Below, piece by piece: positions 47,345-60,567 of a DNA stretch of 64,000 nt. This DNA comes from Saccopteryx bilineata. Its lineage: Eukaryota > Chordata > Mammalia > Chiroptera > Emballonuridae. The notes under the pieces were generated by a model. That model was not told where the DNA came from and did no database searches. It saw nothing but the letters and a program-made list of their open reading frames with translations. The stretch spans positions 121,543,033 to 121,607,032 of the forward strand of contig NC_089495.1 in the NCBI RefSeq assembly GCF_036850765.1. Reading direction: 5' to 3'. The position numbers were made by a program, and so were the translations under genes. How positions within the stretch are numbered: position 1 is the first letter of the stretch; each line of letters begins with the position of its first letter.

Positions 47345-48360
47345 TTTCCTTTTTTTTAGATAATTTTTAATTTTTTTATATTATTTTTTTTATCAATTTC
47401 AGGTGTACAGTTTTTGCCATGTTCTCCCATTAGGTCCAGAACCACACAGTTATTAAAATATTATTGACCATATTTCCTGTGCTGCACTTTACACCCTCTG
47501 ACGACTTCTTTGTAACTACTCACCTGTATTTTACAATCCCTTCACCTTTTCCCCCAGCCCTCCAGCCCCTCTTCTCTGGCAGCCATCAGCCTGTTCTCTG
47601 AAGCTAAGACTGTTTATTTCACTAAGCATATACCTTCTAGGCCCACCCAAATCTTACCATTTGCCCTTGCAATGGTAAGATTTCATTCTTCATTCTTTGT
47701 TCTGGCTGAGTCATAGTCCATTGTATATGCACATCTTCTCTAGCCGTTTGTGCTCTGATTGGAGCATTCAGTCCATTCATAGTCTGAGTAATCACTGATA
47801 GGTACATAGTTATTGCCACTTCATTAGTTATTTTCTGGTTGTTTTTGCAGTTTTCCATACCTTTCTTATCCTCCTGTATGGTAATAACTTCCTGTAGAGT
47901 TGGGGTTGGATTCCTTTCTTTGTTCCTTGTGTGTCTCTTGCAGACCTTTGGTTACCCTGAGCCTCAGATACACCATGCTATGTTTATAGTGGTCTATTTT
48001 AAGTTTATGGTGGCTTGAGTCTGTAGACATTCTAAAACCACTACATTTTTATGTAGCCCTTCCACATTTTCCCCCCACATTTATGTTTTTTGTCGTTACT
48101 TTTTACTTCTTTGTATGTTTACGTGCACCCCTTGATTTACTGATGATCACACATGATCTTCCCATTTTTGTCTTTGAACCTTTGTGCTAGTTTCATCTAC
48201 TGCTTTTGTTATGTGTGTGCCTTTGTCAGCGAGTTTTCTTCTCTGTAGTATGTATTTTTTACTTTTTCTTCTTCTTCTTAAAAGAGTCTCTTTTAACATT
48301 TCTTATAACACTGGTTTGGTGGTGATGAACTCCTTCAACCCTTTGTCTGGGAACTCACCA
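47345..48360 (-). mobile_element. Old L1 3' region, antisense
   Basis: T-rich left end with tcaatttcaggtgtacag, a C-rich 3' UTR-like segment (cttttcccccagccctccag), and ORF2/3' remnants further right (caatggtaagatttcattc, gtgtgtctcttgcagacc). The reading frame has decayed. Confidence 0.65.
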
Positions 48361-51300
48361 GAACTGCATGTCCAAGCGCCAGCAGCAGAGGCGGCACTCT
48401 GAGCCTCCCTGCCTTTCCTTCCCACATGGAGTTGCCCTAGCAAGCGCAAGCTCGCCTCTGCGTTGGAAGCATGCTGACAGCAAGTGGTCCCAAGCTCTGG
48501 AGAAACCAAGTGAAATTTTTCCAATTATTTATTTTTCTGAAATTAATCCTTCCTTCTACCCTTTCTTGGGCCAGTACAATAAGGTTTCTTTAAAAATGCC
48601 TCTATTTTTTTGTTAGCAGAGAAGACAAAGGCAGAAAGCCACATTTCCTTCGCTCTAAAAAGCGCATGTGCTCTCATGAAAGAGCAAGGGTCTGTCCGTC
48701 TGTGAGAAGTCCCCTCCCAGGTACCTGAGACAGAGCCTCACGAGGGAGCCGAGGAGACCTGCAGTCCCGGTCCTGCTCCTTCTTCCCATCCCTTCTGGCA
48801 GTACCAGCTGGAGAGGACAAAGAACACAAGCCCTGCTGTCTGCTCCATGGGCCTATCCCACAGAGAAAACAATCACATTGAGGTCTGTGCCATGACACCA
48901 CAGCCATCTAGCATCACAGAGATGGCTGAGTAGGTTTTGTCTACGAAATCACCACTCAATTCAAACTGCAGCAAGCCAGTGCAGGTGGACGGCAGAGTTT
49001 TCTTCCACCCTGGTTTTGCGTTCAACTATAGAAGTGAGAAGCAGCAGGTAGGCAACTTTTCTATGGAAAAAATACAGAAACCCAAAATTTCCTAGGTATA
49101 AGCAACAGATCACCCAAGTCCCTGGACCTGTGCCCCCAGCACTCGCCATCCCCACTCCTGCAAGACTCACAGCAAAAGCCTTTGTTCTGTGTGTGCTCTG
49201 AGGAATCTTCCCTGTGCTCTCTGCCCAGAAAGCAAGATTTAGGCACTTTTTTTTTACCTGAGCGTGTGTGTGTGTGAGCATGTGTGTGCATGTGTGAGTG
49301 CGTGTGTGTGTGTTTTCAAATAGGGTTCCAAAGCAGTGAAAGGAGCGGGGGATAAAAGGAAAACATGTTGGTCACTCAGACACTGGCTAAAATCTCTGCA
49401 CAGAAGGTAAGCAGCTTCCCCTGTGCACCGCAGCCTGCTGTTTCCACCCATCTCCGTTCTAGAAATGAAGGACCTCATCATGAACAAAGCTGCGTAGCTA
49501 AGGTTAGACAATGCAAGAAGAGGGGGTGGCAGAGGCAGAGGTCACAGGGCCCCGTGAGTAGGGCTGAGGTGAACCCACAGAGCAAACATTGTTCACAACT
49601 GCAGAGCTAAGCTGAATGTGGTCTCTCCGCCTATTCAACCATATTATCACAGTAAATCCTGAACAATAATGTCGGAGGCAGCAAAGCAAGGCTGACTCCG
49701 TCCCCACTTTGCTAACAGCACAAAGGCAACATTCCATGCAAAGTTCACCCCAGTAACGGTGTGTGCCAGCACCCCTGGGAACCCACCTGCTGAGCCTACT
49801 GGACACAGCCATGCAGCAAGGACAGCACTTGCCTGTGACCAAAGGCTCGAGCAAGTGGGTAGTAAGAAACGGGCACTACACAGCTGACAACATCAGAATG
49901 AACAGCTGTGATAAAGTGGGCAGGAAAACGGCGTACCAACATGTAAGCAGATGCCAAGGTTCTGATGGTCTGATGCTGGGCCCTCAGTCATCAGAGGATG
50001 GGAGGGGCACCCATGCTGGTGGCAGGTGAGGCAGCTTCTGATAAACCACTGTGCTGGTTCCTTCTGATGTCACTGCACCCTGAGCTCTGAAAGTTCACTA
50101 TGAATGATAGATATGCTGTCAAATTAAATAATGAATATGAATTAATATGAATGTCTCACAAGTAGTGAAACTTTTTTTTGACAGTATGACTCCATGTAAA
50201 ATTAAAATTAAGCCAATAAACATATGACTTAATATTCACTTCTGGCTAGTCTAAGCCTTTAGGTCCATCTGCCTGTAGAGAAGGGAGAAGACTGTCTGCT
50301 GATAGCCACCCAGGGCTTGTGTCCCTTTACCATCATCAGCCAGTGTGCACGGAGGTCTGAATTCAGAGGACTCTGTGGGCATGGCTGACACCAGCCTGCT
50401 TGACGGCAGGATCCCTGACCAGCTCAGCTGCAGTGAGGGCCAGATCTGCTGTGAGCCCTCTAAGCACCTAATCCATCCTGGAACATGGGACAGGCAGTCA
50501 CCTGTTATAGGAAAAAGCAGAGCCAGACCACAGGCCCAAACTAAGAAGACGCTCGGTTACTGATATCCCTGGGTTTCTCCAAATAAAACAACAGCAAAAG
50601 TCCACGAGGAAAGGCTTGCTTCTTGTTTCCACTAGAGAGGTGACAGCTTGAGCCTTGGATATTAATGGGGAAGGTGGCCCTGCCACCCAAGAGACACGGG
50701 CTCTTTGAAGGCAGCAGGCCTCCCTCCACACAAGGCTGCCAGCAGCACTAGTGTGTCCGGTTCCACCAAGTGCTCCCCACCCACCCAAGAAAGCCTTTCC
50801 AAGCCAGCCCACCACATCAAAGCCCACAGACAAGCTTCTCTTCTGCCCACAGATCAGAGAGGGGTGAGCAAAAGAAACCTATATTTACCCTGCAGATCAA
50901 GATAAAAGAAATGAGTTACAAAGGCTGAACACCACACCAGCACTTCACTACTGGCTGTGATGGCAGAAGATCTGGCCATGTGGTGTCAGGGCAGATCAGG
51001 GCTGGAGGCAGTTTGCTGAGAGCATGGCTACTTTCTCAGGTTATAAGGCAGAAACTAGCCCAGAAGGATACAAAGCAATAATCTAATTAAGTTGTTCAAG
51101 ATCCGGCCTAAAAGTCAGGTCAGAACATCCTCCCTGGCAACAACAAGGTCTAAGGGTGATAAACCTTTAGAGAGAAGAGGGCCCACAGACACATGACTAG
51201 AGCAGGCCACGACGCAAGACTCAGGTTGTTTTCATGGGCCCGTGGCCTGTCCAGGAGGGCAGCCCCCTCACTAGCTTTCCTCTGCATCTCCTTTGTGGTC

Positions 51301-52582
51301 TGGGAGGCCAGGGGAGATCTCATTTTCCATGGTGTGGGAGGGTCCCCTACTTTTTAAACCAGAAAGAGGGGAATGAGGCAGCTTGCAGGTCATATTAGGA
51401 CAGCTGGCATAGCTGCCTTTTGACCCTCATTCTGCAGCTGGATGCCTCCTCTGTGAACCAGCAACCCCGGCTGTGCATCTACTGTACAAATGGGACCCAC
51501 AGAGCTTCTCCCATGTCATGCATGAGAGCTACCTCGTCAGGGACACACCTCTCTCTGTATATACAAAGGCCCTCTCAGGAAAAGCCTCTGTGAGAACACT
51601 GACACTGAGCATTCCTGATGCCACCCATGTGTACACAAGCACACACATACTCACAAACACACACACATTCCCAGAATCACTAGTTACACACATCCAAAGT
51701 CCCTAAGTTTCTCTCATTCGGTGCATGAATTTTGTGGTGACGTTTGTTTCTTTCTTCTAATGAAGGCTGATGTTTTTCTCTTCTTGTTTCCAAAGCTCAG
51801 GCATCATGGAGTACCAATCTGACGAAGGTGCAGCAGGTCTTCTAAGTGCCAACCTTTAGCCCCTGGCCCTCCCTGCCCCATCCCTTGGGAAAACCTCCCC
51901 ATTTGCTCCCCAGCAAACGGCTCTAGTGAGGACACAGAACACTCCCACCAAGCTGGGAGCCCTGGTACTGCCTCTCCACACCTCAGGAGAGAAATGTTGT
52001 CCATACAGGCTGTGCATCTAGGTCCAGAGCAAGGCTGCTGTGGAGCAGACCAGGCTGGCACACCCTCCCTCTCATCCGGGCCAGCCCATGACCACTGCAC
52101 GAAGTCACCTTTCTGCCTGTACCCCACAGGGGACACTGAACCAGCCAGAGCAGTCACTCAACCGAGAGACCCAGGCTGGCCTTCTCCTTTCACAAAGCAG
52201 GAAAGTCAGAGAAAAGAGGTCCTTTAGGAAAACAGGAACACGCTAGGACACCCGTCTCACTCTAAACTCCAAGCTGTGATTCCCCCTTTCACTGCACCAC
52301 ACAGTAGTGCATACATGCAGCTGCTATGGAATTACCAACCTACACTGAAAGGCAGACTTGTTAAATCGGGTTTTCATTGACTTGGCATCGTGAAATTGTC
52401 AGTACAGATTTTGAAAATGCTAACACAACTCATAACAAGGTTTGGGCACAGCAGGTAAAATAGACGCAATGCATAAAACAAGGCACAACCTGTGGGCCTT
52501 CATACATCACTAACAGCAACAGGGAAAGCCTGTGGATTCTAATCCCTGCTAAAGCCTCAGGTGCTCAAGCCTTCGCTCCAAC
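48361..52582. other. 5' intron of MICAL3, nothing recognised apart from (TG)n
   Basis: An imperfect (TG)n microsatellite lies at 49262-49314 and a (CA)-rich stretch at 51637-51666. No exon, promoter-like CpG cluster or transposon was identified in the rest. Confidence 0.45.
49262..49314. repeat. Imperfect (TG)n microsatellite
   Basis: About 53 bp of TG dinucleotides interrupted by AGCA, CA and AGTGCG steps. Confidence 0.9.
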
Positions 52583-52827
52583 TACCATATTTCCCCACGT
52601 ATAAGATGCATCTTAATTTTGGGGCCTGAAACTTGAGAAAAAAAGTATTACGTAAAGTTAATAAACTCAAGTTTTATTCATCATAAAGTTCATACAACTC
52701 CTGATCTGTGTGAAAAAGTGGGGAATGCAAGTAAAAAAAAAATACAACCACTGTGTAAGATGTACCCAGTTTTTAGACACCAAATTCTTCAGAAAAGGGT
52801 GCGTCTTATACATGGGGGAATGTGGTA
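52583..52827. mobile_element. Short DNA transposon (MITE) with about 30-bp inverted repeats
   Basis: The left end TACCATATTTCCCCACGTAT continues as aagatgcatc; the right end read inverted starts TACCACATTCCCCCATGTAT and continues aagacgcacc. The termini begin with TA, consistent with a TA target. It is 245 bp, has no coding frame and is probably Tc1/mariner-like. Confidence 0.8.
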
Positions 52828-53033
52828 AGTAAACAGCTTAACAGGTCCCCAGCTGATCTACCAAATGCTGCACCTTCCATCTCCTGACATTCTCACCTTC
52901 CATCTCCTGCTGCTGCCTGACATTTAGAAAACATCATTTCACAATTTGGCAGGTCCCCACGCCCCATCCCTGTGCAGGGGAAGTGCAGAGCTTGAGGAAG
53001 GACATCCCATTGCACTGCTGCGATCCTGTAGAC

Positions 53034-53381
53034 CAGTGCTGGTCAACCTGGTCCCTACCGCCCACTAGTGGGCGTTCTAGCTTTCATGGTGGGCGGTAGC
53101 GGAGCAACCAAAGTATAAATAAAAAGATAGATTTAACTATAGTAAGTTGTTTTATAAAGATTTATTCTGCCAAACTTAGCGAAAATCTGACATAAAGTAC
53201 TTGGTAAGTAATTATTATTGTATGCTTTAACTTGCTGTAACTGCTTTATAAATTTTATAAAGTAAAGTTACTTCCCTACTTTACAAATCACCATTACTGT
53301 GGAACCGGTGGGCGGCTAGAAAATTTTACTACTAACAGATACAAAAGTGGGTGGTAGGTATAAAAAGGTTGACTACCCCTG
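53034..53381. mobile_element. hAT-like non-autonomous element (family 3), perfect TSD
   Basis: Termini CAGTGCTGGTCAACCTGGTC and (inverted) CAGGGGTAGTCAACCTTTTT. The exact TSD ctgtagac is at 53026-53033 and 53382-53389. It is 348 bp with sub-terminal gggcggtag/gtgggcgg motifs at both ends and an A+T-rich core. Confidence 0.92.
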
Positions 53382-53859
53382 CTGTAGACTGTTTCTCAGA
53401 GCCCCCCAGACATGTACTCAGGTTAGAGTTCATCTTTTAGGATTCTGTTTTGTGCCTGTGTTTGTGGAAACACAAATATTAGGGAGGGCAGGGTGAATGG
53501 GCACAATGCTCCAGGCAGGGCATGGCTCAGCCGTGCTTTCCCACTGTCCATCACCCGCTCCACAAACGTCCTCACACATCCATCACACACTGTGTGACAG
53601 CAGGCCGTCCTCCCTGAGATGGGTGCTCTTGGGAAAACTGAATACACAGACAGAAACCTAGGTCCTCAGAAGCTACAGCCCACTCTGGAGATCACGACAT
53701 AACACACAGGACAGATGTAACGTAACTCTTAGAAAAAGTTGTCTCTATTTTATCCTTTTCATAAAACAGAAAACATCTCAAAGATGAACAAGAATCCAAT
53801 TAAAGTAACTTTCATTCCCAGCTACTGCTGGATCCCTGAATGCATTCACTTTGTACCCC

Positions 53860-54480
53860 TAACTGCCACTTACTGAGCACTTATGCCCCATGCTTTCCCT
53901 ACAGTGTCTCACTTTATCTTCAGAACAGCATTGTCACTGTAATCACAGAGCCAGCTCCAACTGGTCCTATCCTGTTTCTAACAAGGCCCAGAATCAATGT
54001 TTAAACCTTGGACACTGCACATGTGAGTAACATGTGTGAACACCACGTGAACCCTTAACTGCTCCTTGTCATGGAACCAAAAAACTGGGTCTTGACCAGA
54101 ACCTGAATATAGGAACACTGAAAAGGTCCACTGTCCAAGAAGATCTGATGTTGAAACCCCTTAAATCTTGCCTTGAGCCCTGGATGGCAGAGACAGGTTT
54201 GAGCCTTGCCTTTTGTTTCCTTGCTGGCTGATCTTGAAATAAAACCTTTTATCTTTTCTCAAAAGCCAGTGCTATAGTATTTGCTTCTGTGCGTGTCCAG
54301 CAGTGACCCTGGCTTGTAATATAAGTATAATGGTCTATCTCCATTTCAGAGATCAAATAAAAAAGTTAAGGTTCAGGGAGGATGAGCAACTCCTCCAACT
54401 CACACAGACAGAAATGATGGAGCTGGGAAACTGATCTACTGAGGGCTGCCTGGCCCCAGTGCTTATGCCCCTCCCACCAA
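53860..54480. repeat. MIR-like remnants
   Basis: At 53870-53960, 'ttactgagcacttatgcccc' and 'actttatcttcagaacag', and at 54340-54430, 'tccatttcagagatcaaat' and 'gttcagggaggatgagcaac', resemble MIR sequence. By-eye assignment. Confidence 0.5.
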
Positions 54481-54602
54481 TATTCTTCACTTGGTGGATT
54501 CAAATTTATTCTGTCCTCTCGTACTTTTTCTTGCCCTTTCAGCAGTAATTTTTATGAATATGCATGTCATACCTCTCACACAATTCCTTATGTATGCTGA
54601 AA

Positions 54603-54974
54603 TTTTTTTTTTATTTAGTGAGAGGAAGGTAGGCAGAGACAGACTTCCGCATGGCCCCGAGATCCACCCGACAAGCCCACTAAAGTGTGATGCTCTGCCC
54701 GTCTGGGGCTCTGCTCCATTACTCAGCAACCGAGCTCTTCTGAGCTCTTCCTAGCCTCTGAGGCAAAGGCCATGGAGCCGTCCTCAGTGCCCGGAGCCAA
54801 CTCAGTCCAGTCAGCCATGGCTGTAGGAAGGGAAGAGAAAGAGATAAAGAACTGAGAGGGGGAGGGGTAGAGAAGCAGATGGGCACTTCTCCTGTGCACT
54901 GTGATCGAGGATTAAAACTGGATGTCTGCTTGCAGGGCTGATATTCTACCCACTGAGCAAACTGGCCAGGGCTA
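54603..54974 (-). repeat. tRNA-derived SINE, family A, diverged
   Basis: Antisense: poly(T), gacagacttccgcatggccc, cctcagtgcccgg, gaagcagatgggcacttctcc, and head complement cactgagcaaactggccagggc. Many substitutions mark an older copy. Confidence 0.85.
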
Positions 54975-55102
54975 AATGAGATCACATGGCTGAAAATTTT
55001 TTTAATAAACATGATTCCATCAATCTGCAGATATTGATTAAATGCCTGCTCTGTGTCAAAATCATGTCAGGGATTACAAAGAGATTTAAAAAGGAAGAAT
55101 TA

Positions 55103-55448
55103 GCCCTGGCTCAGTGGTAGAGTATCGGCCTGGCATGCAGGAGTCCCGGGTTCGATTCCCGGCCAGGGCACACAGGAGAAGCACCCATCTGCTTCTCCAC
55201 CCCTCCCCCTCTCCTTCCTCTCTCTCTCCCCCTCCCGCAGCTGAGGCTCCATTGGAGCAAAGTTGGCCCAAGAGCTGAGGATGGCTCTGTGGCCTCTGCC
55301 TCAGGCGCTAGAATGGCTCTGGTTGCAACAGAGCAATGGCCCAGATGAGCAGAGCATCGCCCCCTGGTGGGCATGCCGGGTGGATCCCAGTCGGGCGCAT
55401 TTGGGAGTCTGTCTAACTGCCTCCCCGTTTCCAACTTCAGAAAAATAT
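55103..55448 (+). repeat. tRNA-derived SINE, family A, with 8-bp deletion in the head
   Basis: The head reads gccctggctcagtggtagag: the cggttggc-type 8 bp between two TGGC repeats are missing relative to the copy at 2210. B box GGTTCGATTCC is intact. The TSD aaaaaggaagaatta (55088-55102) and aaaaagggaagaatta (55449-55464) differ by one inserted G. Confidence 0.9.
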
Positions 55449-55464
55449 AAAAAGGGAAGAATTA

Positions 55465-58054
55465 CAAAGAGGAGGAAGAAACAGTGAACTAACAGTCACA
55501 GATGATAAGTAAATGTAGCGTGAGACCAAGAAGCAAATGATTCTGAACCGTACACCCAGATCGCCCGTCACTGCAGTACCTGTGCCCACGCCAACGCAGA
55601 CTCTGTGGGGCTGGAGAGCCCCGAGACGCGGCACTCTGGTATGCTCCTCAGCGATGCCCATGCTGAGCTAAAGTCACTCAGAGGGCCGCCTGGGCCAGGT
55701 GCTCTAGAAAGGGTAAGGAAGTGAGTCAGAGACAGGGCCCTCAGAGGATTGAGCGGAACCGGAAGAGAACTGGATTGGTGGAAGAGAAAAAGGCATTTTA
55801 GGAAGAGGGGAAAACTCAAGCAAAGGTGAAACACAAACACACAAGTCACTCCATGGTACACTTCTCTATTTTAAGAAAGATAAAATATTCCTAAACTCTA
55901 TCACCTCTTGATTGCCAGGAATTACACACAGAATTAATTCCCCTTGAGGATCCCTGAGAGTAGGAGTTTCTTACTAACTGACCTGAGAGGAAGCAGGGAA
56001 TAACCTGGGTTTGTTGATTGAGTAGAGGAGAACAACACCCTTGCGGAACAAACATCTTTCAGAAGGCTACTTGGTGATGCTCACGGGTTTGATACCTTGA
56101 CCTTTGGCACACACTCAGCCACTAGCCAAAGAATGTTCCATGAGACATTTTTAAATGCTCACCATCACATAATGAACGGAAAAGAAAACCCCCACTGGCA
56201 GCTGCCAGCCCCGCCCAATGCTGGTCACTAGCACAGTTCTCCCAGGAGGAGGCCAGAACAGGGGTCTCTCCAATGTGTCATCTGGTGATGTGGCCCCACT
56301 TCCTGGCGGGGTCACTTTCTCTGCTGTCTCAGACAGAGTGGCACTGCTGTTTCCCATTAAGTTCCTCAGCAAACAGAAATGAACGCTCAGGGCAAGGAAA
56401 AGTCTCCTGCTGACCCCAGAGCCTGCATGCTGAGTTTGTTTTGAAGAGCTAGGGTAGTATAACAGGGATGTATTCAGACTTAGGAATAGGAATTTCAGTC
56501 AGAACTCTGTCTCTTAATAAGCTACATAACCTCCCCAAATCCACTTCCACATTGACAAAACAGAAATTACAGTCAGGCTCTATCTACCTAAATTGTGTAT
56601 AAAACTTGACAGTGTGCGCGACAATGCTTCATAAGAGGTAAAGCACTGTACAAACATAATTCCTTGCTCCTAAAGGACAGGGAAAGAAGAGAGTCCCCTT
56701 GTGACACTCTCCCGTTCACGTCTGTGCCACTGTCTATGTCTAGTATTTGTTATCCCTTCTTTGAAGGAAAAACTCAAAGCACCAAGAAGGAACCGTGGAC
56801 TTGTTCAAGGTCAAACTGGATGCTGAGGGATGAAATGACTGCTAAAGGCTGCCATGAAGTCACACGTTTTCTGTGATGGGATGCTTAGACAGTAGTCTGC
56901 TAATTCACTTCCAGAGAGTGAATGCGCCTATTACCAGAAGGAGCCCTGCAGGAGTCAGGTCACTCAGAACCCCACACATGGAACAGAAGCTGAAGTCGAC
57001 CCAGGATGGGTGCGGGACTCCTGTATCGACTTGACAGCTCATCAGACTGTCCAACTGTGCACACAACATTTGTGTGGGCATGGGTGCAGTCTCCTTTTCT
57101 GTGGAAGACAGGACTGGACTAGCTCAGTGATTTAATCCTTTGTTACCATCTAGAACAGGTAAGAGGTGCTCTGGCTGAAATGGGTGGGTGGCCCCAGCCC
57201 TCTCCGCGCTCCATTTACCTCTCTCTACACACCCTTTCAACAGTCTTGTGCTTTCACGTCTTTGAGGCACCACCAAGGTAATGTCAGCATCCAGAATATA
57301 AGCCCTCTAAGATGTGATGGGTTCTGACATGCAGACGCAGCTAACATGCCTCCTTCCGACCCTGTCCTACCACCACACTGCACTCTCCGGACTTCTCACA
57401 ATCTGCTACAATTCTGGAGGCGAGGAGGCAGAACTAAGCCAACCACTGATTTCCAGACAGCACTCTCGCCTCAAAACAACTTCTGGGGAGGGGAGAGGGA
57501 GTCAAAAGAACTCCATGTAAGGCAGGAGGGCCCTTCCCTGGGAAAGAAGGGAACTGGATTGACAGGTAGTGCCAGATCCCAGGTGTGGGTGAGATGCTTA
57601 GCCCCTCAGGTCTCCCATAAGGTGCTCTATCTTAGCTACCCCATGACAGGTTATGATGATTTGGGGGAGTCGGGGTGGGACATATATTAGGAATGAATAT
57701 TCCAATATCCAACAAACAAAAAACCTCTTGTTCTAATCTTTGAGAAAAAGAAGAGTCATTAAAGAAATATTCTGGGAACAGAGTGTAATGTTCATATAAA
57801 ATGTGGGGTTAAAAAGATGTAACATAGTAAACTGATCATGAAGACAGTGGGCAATTACCCCTGGCTATAATGTAAGCTCCATGAGGGTAGGGATTTTCAA
57901 CTGCTGGGCTCATTGCACCTAGAGAGAGCTTGAAACACAGTGGGCGCTCAAACACTTGCTTAATGAATAAATTAAAGAGGGAGAAGCAGGTATCTGATAT
58001 GGGTGAGGGCGAGGGCACAGGCTTGAGTCAAACAGAATTAGATCCAAATCCTGG
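55465..58054. other. 5' intron of MICAL3, mostly unique
   Basis: A MIR-like segment is suspected at 56490-56660 (gctacataacctccccaaatccac) and an L2-like 3' end at 57865-57975 (gtaagctccatgagggtagg ... acagtgggcgctcaaacact). No exon was recognised. Confidence 0.45.
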
Positions 58055-58068
58055 TTTTGCTATTTATT

Positions 58069-60472
58069 TATTTTTATTTAATTGTGTTTACATAGATTCT
58101 AGGGTCACCTCGAATACATCCCCCCTCCCCCCTATTCCCCTCAACATCTCCCTTGCCCCCCTCCCTATAGTGCCCTGCCCCCTTCCCTTCAGGTTTATCC
58201 CATCCTCTCATCCCCTTTCCCTCTGTCCTCTTTTCTTCTGATCGCTTTGATCCCTCCTCTGTCTCAATTCCGTTCCTCAATTCACATTGTTCACTGGATT
58301 CCTCAAATGAGTGAGGTCATATATTTTTCTTTCTCTGCCTGGCTTATTTCACTCAACATAATAGTTTTCAGGTCCCTTCATATTGTTGCAAAAGGTAATA
58401 TTTCTTTCTTTTTCATAGTCCCATAGTATTCCATTACATATATGTACCACTGCTTTTTAATCCACTCATCCACTGATGGACACTTGGGCTGTTTCCAGAT
58501 CTTCGCTATTGTGAACAATGCTGTCATAAACATGGGGGTGCATTTCTTTTTTTCAGTTGGTGATATGGTGTCCTTGGGATATATTCCTAAAAGTGGGATG
58601 GCTGGGTCAAAAGGCACTTCCATTTCTAATTTTTTGAGGAATCTCCATACTGTTTCCCACAGTGGCTGCACCAGTCTGCATTCCCACCAGCAGTGCAGGA
58701 GGGTTCCTTTTTCTCCACATCCTCTCCCGCACCTATCATGTGTTGTTTTGTTAATGAGCGCCATTCTGACTGGTGTGAGGTGGTATCTCATTGTGGTTTT
58801 AATTTGCATTTCTCTAATGATTAGTGATGTTGAATATTTTTTTCATTTGTCTATTGGCCATCTATATGTCCTCTTTGGAGAAGTGTCTATTCATTTCTTG
58901 TACCCATTTTTTGATTGGATTGTTTGTCTTCTTGGTGTTGAGTTTTACAAGTTCTTTATAAATTTTGGTTATTAATCCCTTATCAGATGTATTGTCGAAT
59001 ATGTTCTCCCATTGTATGGTTTGTCTTTTTATTCTGTTCATACTGTCTTTAGCTGTGCAAAAGCTTTTTAGTTTGATATAGTCCCATTTGTTTATCCTGT
59101 CTTTTATTTCATTTGCCTGTAGAAATAATTCAGCAAAGATATTGCTGTGATAGATGCCGGAGAGCTTACTGCCTGAGTTTACTTCTAGGATACTTATGGT
59201 TTCACAATTTACATTTAAGTACTTTATCCATTTTGAGTTTATTTTTGTGCATGGTGTAAGTTGGTGGTCTAGTTTCATTTTTTTGCAGGTAGCTGTCCTA
59301 TTTTCCCAGCACCATTTGTTAAAGAGACTGTCTTTACTCCACTGTATGCTCTTACCTCCTTTGTCAAATATCAATTGTCCATAAAGATGTGGGTTTATTT
59401 CTGAGTTCTCTGTTCTGTTTCATATGCCTGTTCTTATGCCAGTACCAAGCTGTTTTGAGAACAATGGCCTTGTAGTATAACTTGATATCCAGAAGTGTGA
59501 TACCTCCCACTTTATTCTTCTTTTTCAAGATTGCTAAGGCTATTCGTGTTCTTCTTTGGTTCCATATAAATTTTTGGAATATGTGTTCTATATCTTTGAA
59601 GTAAGTCATTGGTATTTTAATTGGTATTGCATTGAATTTATAGATTGTTTTGGGTAATATAGACATTTTAATGATGTTTATTCTTCCTAACCATGAGCAC
59701 GGTATATGCTTCCACTTGTTTGTGTCTTCCTTGATTTCTTTTATCAGTGTTTTATAATTTTCTGAGTACAAGTCTTTAACCTCCTTGGTTAAATTTACTC
59801 CTAGGTACTTTATATTTTTCGTTGCAATAGTGAAGGGGATTGTTTCCTTAATTTCTCTTTCTGACACTTCATTGTTCGTGTATAAAATTGCCTCTGATTT
59901 CTGATTATTAATTTTATATCCTGCCACCTTGCTGAATTCATTTATCAGGTCCAGTAGTTTTTTGACTGAGACTTTGGGGTTATTTAGATACAGTATCATA
60001 TCATCTGCAAATAATGATAGTTTTACTTCTTCTTTTCCAATTTGGATGCCTTTTATTTCTTTTTCTTGTCTGATTGCTGTAGCTAGGACTTCCAGTACTA
60101 TGTTGAATAAGAGTGGTGAAAGGGGGGCACCCCTGCCTTGTTCCTGATTTTAGGGGAATTGCTTTTAATTTTTGTCCATTAATTATAATGTTGGCTGTGA
60201 GTTTGTCACAGATGGCCTTTATCATATTGAGGTATGTTCCCTGTATTCCCACTTTGCTAAGAGTTTTGATCATAAGTGGGTGCTGGATTTTATCAAATGC
60301 TTTTCTGCATCTATTGAAATTATCATGTGGTTTTTCTCCTTCCTTTTGTTTATATGATGAATCATATTGATTGACTTACGAATGTTGTACCATCCTTGCC
60401 TCCCCAGAATAAATCCCACTTGATCATGATGTATGATTTTTTTCATGTATTGCTGGATCCGGTTTGCTATGT
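58069..60472 (-). mobile_element. 5'-truncated L1, antisense
   Basis: 2.4 kb with the exact 14-bp TSD ttttgctatttatt (58055-58068, 60473-60486). On the minus strand it carries the reverse transcriptase C-terminal half, a 211-codon open stretch at 59364-59999 and further frames to 58378, ending in a G-rich 3' UTR and A-rich tail at the left. Frames are broken. It belongs to the same general L1 lineage as 33847-38870. Confidence 0.94.
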
Positions 60473-60567
60473 TTTTGCTATTTATTAACTGCGATTTTAA
60501 TTAAGTCACTCAACTGCTCTGAAACTCAATACTCACATTAGAGGATTTTGTTAAGAATTGATAATGA

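Noticed and set aside
58442..58975. 177-codon plus-strand frame
   Set aside because: It is the antisense of L1 ORF2, a common shadow frame.
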